A stretch of 6,421 nucleotides of DNA from Bacillota bacterium (lineage in GTDB: Bacteria > Bacillota > Dethiobacteria > DTU022). Location: assembly GCA_012510325.1 (NCBI GenBank), contig JAAZIG010000110.1, positions 1 through 6,421 of the forward strand. The letters are read 5' to 3'. Numbering within the stretch: position 1 is the first letter of the stretch; each line of letters starts with the position of its first letter. Shown piece by piece: positions 1-4,517 of the stretch. The translations under genes were made by a program, and so were the position numbers. The notes below the pieces were generated by a model, which did not search any database, was not told the DNA's origin, and worked only from the letters and a program-made list of their open reading frames with translations.

Positions 1-1245
1 CCCGGCGCCCAGAAGATCCTTTTCCGACAGCATAAACAGGTCCCGGTATCTTTTATCCCGGAGCAGCCGGGCGGCGCATTGTCCGGCGGTGTCACCGTCG
101 GCCACAAAGATGGAATTTTCCCCCGAGGCCCGCTGCAAGGCTGTCGAGAGCTGTTCCCATTCCGGTGCAGCGGCGGGAGTACCCTCTTTGATAAAAGCTT
201 TCAACCAGGGCCTGGTTTTTTCAGCCAGCCCGGGGGTCAGCTCGACCAGCTGCTCCAGTGCGCTCAGCGGATCGGCCAGGAGGGGATGATCGGTTTCTGC
301 CAGGAAGTCTTGGGCACAGGTTTCCACCTGGAGGAGCAGGCGGTTTTTCCCCCCCGGGCAGCGCTCCAGGATCTCTATGATTTCGGAGTCCGCCCCGAGG
401 ACAAGGACGGCATCGGCCTGGTTGATCAGGGCCAGCCCTGCTTCAGTGCCGCTGTAGAGCAGGGCCTCGCCTGCGCTTACCGGATGCTGTTGGGGTACGG
501 TCCCTGCGCTGAAGCGGCTCGTCAGGACGGGCAGACCGAGCTGGTTCAGCAGGGGGACAATCTCGGGAAAGCGGCCCCGGCGGCCGATTCCCTGCCCGAC
601 CAGAACCAGCCCCCGGCCGGAGGCGGACAGCTGTGCCGCTGCTGCAGCCAGGGCGGCGCTCTCTCCCGGTAAAACCGGGGCGAGAGGCGAGTGAGCCAGC
701 TTTTGCCTGCTCTTGCGCCTGCCGGTCAGCTTGCGCTCGAAAAGCACATCGACGGGCATATCCAGATGAACCGGGCCCGGCGCTCCGGTGTAGGCTTCCC
801 GGAAAGCGCGGTTGACCAGCTGGGGAATACGTTCCCGGTGGTAGACAATCGCGTTCCACTTGGTGATGGGGGCAAAGATCTCATCCTGGTTGCACGACTG
901 CAGGCTTTCCTGGTGCGGCTTCATTTTCCAGCTCTGGACCTGGGGGGCGATGGAGATCACCGGGATATAGTTAAGCCAGGCGTGGGTCAGCCCGCCGGCT
1001 TCGTAGACCACGCCCGCGCCCACCGTGGCCATGGAGACGGCGGGTTTTGCCGAGGCGGCGATATAGCCGGCGGCCATGAGGGGGGCGGATATTTCGTTGC
1101 GGGGCACGACTATCTCAATATCGGAACGCCGGCCCACGGTGTCGTAAATGGTCCCCATCTGCCCGCCGATGATGGAGAAGATATGGCGCACGTTATGTTC
1201 GCGCAGGCAGTCGACCAGCAGTTCTCCTCCCGATATATATTTCAT
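1..1245 (-). CDS. ThDP-dependent enzyme, acetolactate synthase-like (3' end cut off by window)
   Basis: The reading frame is open for 415 codons from the ATG at 1245 to the left edge, so the C-terminus is missing. Residues 1 to about 170 form the ThDP pyrimidine-binding domain. Glu51, in PRNEISAPLMAAGY, sits where the family's cofactor-activating glutamate lies. HQESLQ..DEIFAPITKWN (about 111-131) and GAPGPVHLDMPVDV (154-167) are typical acetolactate synthase-superfamily blocks. Residues about 196-340 form the central Rossmann-like domain (GLVLVGQGIG; ADAVLVLGADSE). The ThDP-binding domain begins near 376 (ENSIFVADGD), and the window ends before its GDG...NN motif. The usual SGPG loop reads VGAG at 75-78, so a standard acetolactate synthase is unlikely. 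The start overlaps the preceding gene's stop as ATGA, with a GGAGGAG ribosome site just upstream (1246-1260). The family is well supported. The substrate is unknown: 2-oxoacid decarboxylase, carboligase or lyase are all possible. Confidence 0.9.
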   Translation of the reverse strand, partial: MKYISGGELLVDCLREHNVRHIFSIIGGQMGTIYDTVGRRSDIEIVVPRNEISAPLMAAGYIAASAKPAVSMATVGAGVVYEAGGLTHAWLNYIPVISIAPQVQSWKMKPHQESLQSCNQDEIFAPITKWNAIVYHRERIPQLVNRAFREAYTGAPGPVHLDMPVDVLFERKLTGRRKSRQKLAHSPLAPVLPGESAALAAAAAQLSASGRGLVLVGQGIGRRGRFPEIVPLLNQLGLPVLTSRFSAGTVPQQHPVSAGEALLYSGTEAGLALINQADAVLVLGADSEIIEILERCPGGKNRLLLQVETCAQDFLAETDHPLLADPLSALEQLVELTPGLAEKTRPWLKAFIKEGTPAAAPEWEQLSTALQRASGENSIFVADGDTAGQCAARLLRDKRYRDLFMLSEKDLLGAG

Positions 1246-3110
1246 CCTTTTCTCCTCCTCGCTCCGGGATTTATTCTGAGCAGCGCTTTGACGATATAGC
1301 CGGCCAGGTAGGTCATCCGCCTGATCCCGCCGTCTTTCATCAGCCACATGCTTTTCAAAAAGAGCAGGGGGCTGAAATGATGGAGCGTTCCCTGGAACTC
1401 CACCAGGGCAAAGCTGACCAGGGAGTCCGGGGTATTGGCCTTGTCGGTAATGCAGTCGATGACCGCGGGACCCTGGTACCGGGAGGCCCTGGCGTACGCC
1501 GCAGGGAGCTCCTCCAGGCGGTTAATCCGCTCCGCCCGGGCGCCGAAACCGGCGGCGATGAGCACATAGTCCACTCCGGCAAGATCGGTGCCCACAAAGT
1601 TGCGGGCGTAGAACATATCCTGCATCGCCCGGATCATGTTCCAGGCGCTGTCGTTGTTGATCAGTATGGTGATGGGCAGCTCCAGCCGGCGCATGGTCTC
1701 CAGCTCCTGAATGTTGTAGAGGAAAGAGCCGTCGCCGGTTAAGACGATGACCTTTTTTTCAGGAAAGGCCAGCTGCGCGCCGATGGCGTAGGCCAGACCG
1801 CTGCCCAGAGCGGCCATTCCAAAGGGAAAGACCACCTGCTCCGGTTTGACATCGGGAGCATACATGGCTGCATAGAGGGGGGTGTTGCCGCCGTCGATCA
1901 CCATGATGGTATCATCACCGGCAATAATTTCGCCGGCCTGTTGGCAGAGCGCTCCCTGGTGGATATTGTCGGTTTTTATTTGGGCATTTTTCGCCAGACG
2001 TTTTTGCCGGCTGCGCTTAAGGTTTCCCAGAAAGCGGCGCCAGGGTTCCCACTTCGGGTTGCCCGCAAAACCATCCTCGGCCAGGGCTTGCTGCAGCTGG
2101 GCGGTAACAGTTTTCACATCCCCCCGGATGGACACTGCGGGGATGACATTGAGCCCCAGCTGCAGAGGGTCGATATCCACGTGGATGAAAGCGATCTTCT
2201 TCGACCAGAGCGGGGGCAGCCCGAAGCCTTCCAGGCCGCCGAATGAGGTCCCCAGGGCGATGACCACGTCGGCTTCCTTGATGGCCACGTGAAACACTTC
2301 GCCGGCGGCGTAACTGGGGCCGCCGAGGCTTAAGGGGTGGCTGACGGGCAGGCAGCCCATCCCGGCCATGGTGGTGGCGGCGGGAAGACCGTATCTTTCA
2401 ATCAGTTTCCGAACCTCCGGGGCGGCGTCGGAGGCCCTCACTCCGGAACCGCACAGCAGCAGCGGTTTGCGGGCTCCTTTGATCAGCCGGACCGCTTTTT
2501 CTATGGCGGTACTGTTGCCGGCTAAACGGGCGGGCTCCAGGGTTGTGTCGGCTTCGCGGTCAAGGGGCGGCAGCAGATCTGCGCCTGCGGCGACCGTCCG
2601 GTTCAGAAGGCTGTATGGAATCTCAATATGGACGGGGCCCATGCGGCCGCCGGAGGCGTCCCGGCCGGCCTTTTTGATCTCGGAGGGGATCTTCTCCAGC
2701 TCGCCGAGGCGAAGGCGCCGGCAGGTAACAGGCTGAAACGCGGCCCCCTGATCGAAGCGGTAGCGCTCCAGGCCTTTGTTGTAATCGGGGAGGCGGTCAT
2801 CACAGAGGGCGAGGGAAAAAAGCGGTATTTTGTCGGCCCAGGCGTTGGTCACGCCGACCATCTGGGCGAGGGCGCGGCCGCACCCGTCTGTGAGCACCGC
2901 GGCGCGGCGTCGGGAGCAGCGGATGTAGCCGTCGGCGATACTTGCTGCGGCAGTTTCGTTGCGGGCCTCCACCACCTGCACGCTCTCCAACTCTTTGAAG
3001 GCGTCCAGCAGCGGTTTCAGGCGGGGGGTCGGCACCGTGGTCACCAGTCTGACTCCCCGGGCGGCGAGGCTGCGGGCGATCAGGGTCCCTCCGGTTATCT
3101 CTTTACTCAT
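1242..3110 (-). CDS. ThDP-dependent enzyme, acetolactate synthase/2-oxoacid decarboxylase superfamily, with C-terminal extension
   Basis: A complete 622-residue protein. Residues 1 to about 170 are the pyrimidine-binding domain, with Glu52 in ARNETAAASIADGY as the expected ThDP-activating glutamate and GPVHIEIPYSLL near 158-169. Residues about 200-345 are the central domain (KPLLLCGSGVRASDA; ADVVIALGTSFG). Residues about 400-555 are the ThDP/Mg-binding domain, with GMAALGSGLAYAIGA at 431-445 and the signature GDGSFLYNIQEL (from 459) to NN at 485-486. The family usually ends soon after GPAVIDCITD (547-556); here about 65 residues follow, ending in a basic, partly hydrophobic tail. The common SGPG loop is DGCG at 75-78. 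The ATG at 3110 is chosen because AGGAGG lies 6 nt upstream. The stop overlaps the next gene's ATG, so this is the first gene of a coupled pair. The family is certain, but the reaction cannot be assigned. No IlvN-like subunit is seen, which argues against a biosynthetic acetolactate synthase. Confidence 0.93.
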   Translation of the reverse strand: MSKEITGGTLIARSLAARGVRLVTTVPTPRLKPLLDAFKELESVQVVEARNETAAASIADGYIRCSRRRAAVLTDGCGRALAQMVGVTNAWADKIPLFSLALCDDRLPDYNKGLERYRFDQGAAFQPVTCRRLRLGELEKIPSEIKKAGRDASGGRMGPVHIEIPYSLLNRTVAAGADLLPPLDREADTTLEPARLAGNSTAIEKAVRLIKGARKPLLLCGSGVRASDAAPEVRKLIERYGLPAATTMAGMGCLPVSHPLSLGGPSYAAGEVFHVAIKEADVVIALGTSFGGLEGFGLPPLWSKKIAFIHVDIDPLQLGLNVIPAVSIRGDVKTVTAQLQQALAEDGFAGNPKWEPWRRFLGNLKRSRQKRLAKNAQIKTDNIHQGALCQQAGEIIAGDDTIMVIDGGNTPLYAAMYAPDVKPEQVVFPFGMAALGSGLAYAIGAQLAFPEKKVIVLTGDGSFLYNIQELETMRRLELPITILINNDSAWNMIRAMQDMFYARNFVGTDLAGVDYVLIAAGFGARAERINRLEELPAAYARASRYQGPAVIDCITDKANTPDSLVSFALVEFQGTLHHFSPLLFLKSMWLMKDGGIRRMTYLAGYIVKALLRINPGARRRKG

Positions 3111-3116
3111 GGCAAT

Positions 3117-3122
3117 CCTCCT
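3117..3122 (-). promoter_or_regulatory. Ribosome binding site of the 622-residue ThDP enzyme gene
   Basis: On the minus strand the sequence is AGGAGG, followed by 6 nt (attgcc) and ATG. This is a full consensus at good spacing and fixes the start at 3110. Confidence 0.85.
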
Positions 3123-3254
3123 GTGAAAGTGATCGGCAGGCCCGGTTCAAGGGGCCGTTCGTTTTGTTTCATTTCCATCGGTGCCGGCGCGGGCGCTTTT
3201 CCAGTTTCGTCGCCGGAGCGATCTTTTCCGGCAGCGCCAGCATCGATCAATAGC

Positions 3255-3263
3255 ATTATAACA
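3255..3263 (-). promoter_or_regulatory. Extended -10 promoter for the ThDP enzyme operon
   Basis: Read on the minus strand the sequence is TGT-TATAAT: a perfect -10 hexamer with the TGn extension. No good -35 hexamer lies 16-18 bp upstream, which is tolerable for an extended -10 promoter. Transcription would start near 3248, giving a leader of about 138 nt before the ATG at 3110. Short AATAACA-type repeats lie within and just upstream of it (3258-3264, 3284-3290, 3296-3302). Confidence 0.55.
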
Positions 3264-3390
3264 CTATTTCCCCTATTCCGAAAATAACACCGCGAATAAC
3301 ATATTCTTGATTAATTTAACTGCGGGAGGCGGGGAATCCGCTGCAGTAAGGGCTGCGGGCAGGACGCTGATCTCGTTTCTGGCGGAAAAC

Positions 3391-3399
3391 TGGTATAAT
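3391..3399 (+). promoter_or_regulatory. Extended -10 promoter for the DUF554 gene
   Basis: The sequence is TGG-TATAAT, a perfect -10 hexamer with the TGn extension. No convincing -35 hexamer is present at 16-18 bp. Transcription would start near 3406, giving a leader of about 27 nt before the TTG start at 3433. It lies about 130 bp from the opposing promoter at 3255-3263, so the two transcripts diverge without overlapping. Confidence 0.6.
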
Positions 3400-3416
3400 G
3401 GATAATAATTCAGTTT

Positions 3417-3423
3417 AAGGGAG
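3417..3423 (+). promoter_or_regulatory. Ribosome binding site that decides the TTG start at 3433
   Basis: AAGGGAG lies 9 nt before the TTG at 3433. The next in-frame ATG is at codon 34, inside the second membrane segment, and would remove the conserved first helix. The TTG is therefore the best start. Confidence 0.75.
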
Positions 3424-3432
3424 CACAAAAAT

Positions 3433-4137
3433 TTGCTGGGGACCATTGTCAATGCCGGAGCAATTATCATTGGAGCCTTGCTGGGGAATCTGCTGCGGAG
3501 CGGCTTTCCCGAAAAATATAAAGCGGTGATCATGCAGGGGATCAGCCTTGTTGTTATCCTCATCGGTCTGTCGATGGCGTTGCAAACCGAGAACGTTCTG
3601 GTGCTGACTCTGAGCATTGTCAGCGGCGGGATTATGGGAGAGCTTTTGCGGATCGAGGAGCGCCTTACCGGCCTGGGTGAAAAGCTGGAGAGCCGCTTCA
3701 ACAGCGCCGGCGGGCAGGGGGGCAAACTTTTTACGAAGGGATTTGTCACGGCCAGCCTGGTCTTCTGCGTGGGAGCGATGGCGATCATGGGGGCTCTGGA
3801 AAGCGGGCTCACCGGGCGCCATACAACTTTGTTCATCAAGGCGATCATCGACGGGGTGACGGCGACGGTTTTTGGCTCCACCATGGGGCTCGGGGTGGCC
3901 TTCTCCGGGCTGCCGGTCTTGCTCTATCAGGGTGCCATCACCGTTGCAGCCGCTTATGTGAAGCCCTTTTTGACCGAAGCGATGATCACGGAGATGACCG
4001 CGGTGGGCGGCCTGCTTATCTTCGGCATCGGGCTCAATCTCTTGACTGACAAACTGCAGATCAAGGTGGGCAATCTGCTGCCCGCCATCTTCCTGGCGAT
4101 CTTCTTTGTGGTCCTTTTAGGGAGGCTTCCCCTGTAA
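3433..4137 (+). CDS. DUF554 family multi-pass membrane protein
   Basis: A 234-residue integral membrane protein of the DUF554 family, which includes E. coli YqgA and B. subtilis YdfK. No transported substrate or activity is firmly known for the family. Hydrophobic segments lie near residues 2-21, 33-50, 55-72, 103-122, 136-158, 160-177, 189-204 and 214-231, so seven or eight membrane spans are likely. A charged, glycine-rich loop (about 73-100) separates the N-terminal and C-terminal halves. The stretch AIIDGVTATVFGSTMGLGVAFS (137-158) is the most family-like block, with a polar Asp140 inside a membrane segment. Length is normal for the family and the start is TTG. It has its own promoter and a hairpin terminator, so it is probably monocistronic. 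Nothing ties it functionally to the flanking enzymes, although an unrecognised transport role is conceivable. Confidence 0.9.
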   Translation: MLGTIVNAGAIIIGALLGNLLRSGFPEKYKAVIMQGISLVVILIGLSMALQTENVLVLTLSIVSGGIMGELLRIEERLTGLGEKLESRFNSAGGQGGKLFTKGFVTASLVFCVGAMAIMGALESGLTGRHTTLFIKAIIDGVTATVFGSTMGLGVAFSGLPVLLYQGAITVAAAYVKPFLTEAMITEMTAVGGLLIFGIGLNLLTDKLQIKVGNLLPAIFLAIFFVVLLGRLPL

Positions 4138-4144
4138 AAGGGGG

Positions 4145-4159
4145 CGGGCGCTTCGCCCG
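4145..4159 (+). terminator. Small hairpin just after the DUF554 stop
   Basis: CGGGCG-CTT-CGCCCG forms a perfect 6-bp stem with a 3-nt loop starting 7 nt after the TAA. It is followed by AACGGCAGCC, not a T-run, so on its own it is a poor intrinsic terminator. It may instead stabilise the mRNA 3' end. Confidence 0.35.
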
Positions 4160-4218
4160 AACGGCAGCCTCTTTCCATCCTACCCTCGTAAATAAACCGT
4201 GAACTTTATGGTGCGCTG

Positions 4219-4260
4219 CCGCGGCGGATAATAGGCTTATCCGCCGCGGTTCTCTGCCTT
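4219..4260 (+). terminator. Probable intrinsic terminator of the DUF554 transcript
   Basis: A perfect 13-bp stem (CCGCGGCGGATAA at 4219-4231 with TTATCCGCCGCGG at 4237-4249) closes a 5-nt loop, TAGGC. A T-rich but interrupted tail follows (TTCTCTGCCTT). The stem is very strong and the tail imperfect. The opposite strand has no T-run, so it acts in the plus direction if it is a terminator. Confidence 0.6.
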
Positions 4261-4411
4261 GAGCGAGGAGCCCCGCCGGGGGCTTCTGCAAAATCCGCCC
4301 GGGTTCCCGGCGGTCTGAGATGGATCGGACTTGTGGGCAGATCTCCGACCCCGGCGCTGTCAGGTCGCATTATGGTTTTACACATTTGGCCAATAGCTTC
4401 AAAAACCAACC
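4261..4411 (+). other. Gene-free spacer with strong, partly exclusive hairpins
   Basis: No credible gene is present; the short open frames here lack ribosome sites and family features. Hairpin A pairs 4266-4274 with 4279-4287 (9 bp including one G-U, loop GCCG). Hairpin B pairs 4295-4299 with 4309-4313. Hairpin C pairs 4307-4321 with 4341-4354 (13 pairs, one bulge, one mismatch, 19-nt loop). B and C both need bases 4309-4313, so they cannot form together. I recognise no known riboswitch or T-box consensus. From about 4360 the composition turns AT-rich toward the next promoter. Confidence 0.5.
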
Positions 4412-4417
4412 TATAAT
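4412..4417 (+). promoter_or_regulatory. Candidate -10 element for the glycyl radical enzyme gene
   Basis: This is a perfect TATAAT about 100 bp before the ATG, in an AT-rich stretch. The best -35-like hexamer, TTGGCC at 4386-4391, is 20 bp away, which is too far for a strong sigma-A promoter, and there is no TGn extension. The palindrome TTGGCCAA (4386-4393) and direct repeats CCAACCT (4406-4412 and 4418-4424) surround it and could be operator sequence. If used, the leader is about 94 nt. Confidence 0.35.
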
Positions 4418-4471
4418 CCAACCTGGCGCGGATATTAGATTGATTTTGACAGTGGTATGTTTTATTCGACG

Positions 4472-4485
4472 GCTACTGAAGTAGC
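4472..4485 (+). other. Small hairpin in the glycyl radical enzyme leader
   Basis: GCTAC-TGAA-GTAGC forms a perfect 5-bp stem with a 4-nt loop, ending 17 nt before the ribosome site. It is too far away to mask the site directly. It may be a 5' stability element, or chance. Confidence 0.3.
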
Positions 4486-4502
4486 GGGATCTAAAAACTT
4501 AA

Positions 4503-4510
4503 AAAGGAGG
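4503..4510 (+). promoter_or_regulatory. Ribosome binding site of the glycyl radical enzyme gene
   Basis: AAAGGAGG lies 7 nt before the ATG at 4518. It is a near-perfect anti-16S match at optimal spacing, fixes the start and suggests high expression. Confidence 0.9.
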
Positions 4511-4517
4511 TACATCA

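Noticed and set aside
691..1299. A 202-codon plus-strand open frame over the ThDP gene junction
   Set aside because: It is antisense to the coupled ThDP genes, has no ribosome site and has no recognisable domain.
1242..3110. Annotation as acetolactate synthase IlvB
   Set aside because: It has the superfamily fold but an altered SGPG loop, a long C-terminal tail, no IlvN partner and a ThDP paralogue next door. A specific IlvB call is not supported.
2628..3287. A 219-codon plus-strand open frame crossing the ThDP start region
   Set aside because: It is antisense to the N-terminal coding region of the ThDP enzyme and its promoter, lacks a ribosome site, and its sequence is biased Gly/Ala without motifs.
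3273..3884. A 203-codon minus-strand open frame over the DUF554 gene
   Set aside because: It is a shadow of the DUF554 gene, which has clear membrane segments, a promoter and a ribosome site on the opposite strand.
4206..4421. A 71-codon minus-strand open frame in the spacer, plus a 76-codon one at 4061-4291
   Set aside because: Neither has a ribosome site or a recognisable domain. They cross strong hairpins and the DUF554 gene end, so they look like chance open frames.
4424..4440. A sigma-54-like sequence, TGGCGCG-N4-TTAGA
   Set aside because: The -24-like half is fair, but the essential GC of the -12 element is missing, so it does not qualify.
4446..4451. A perfect TTGACA -35 hexamer upstream of the glycyl radical enzyme
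   Set aside because: No -10-like hexamer lies 16-18 bp downstream (acggct at 17 bp), so it is not a convincing promoter by itself.
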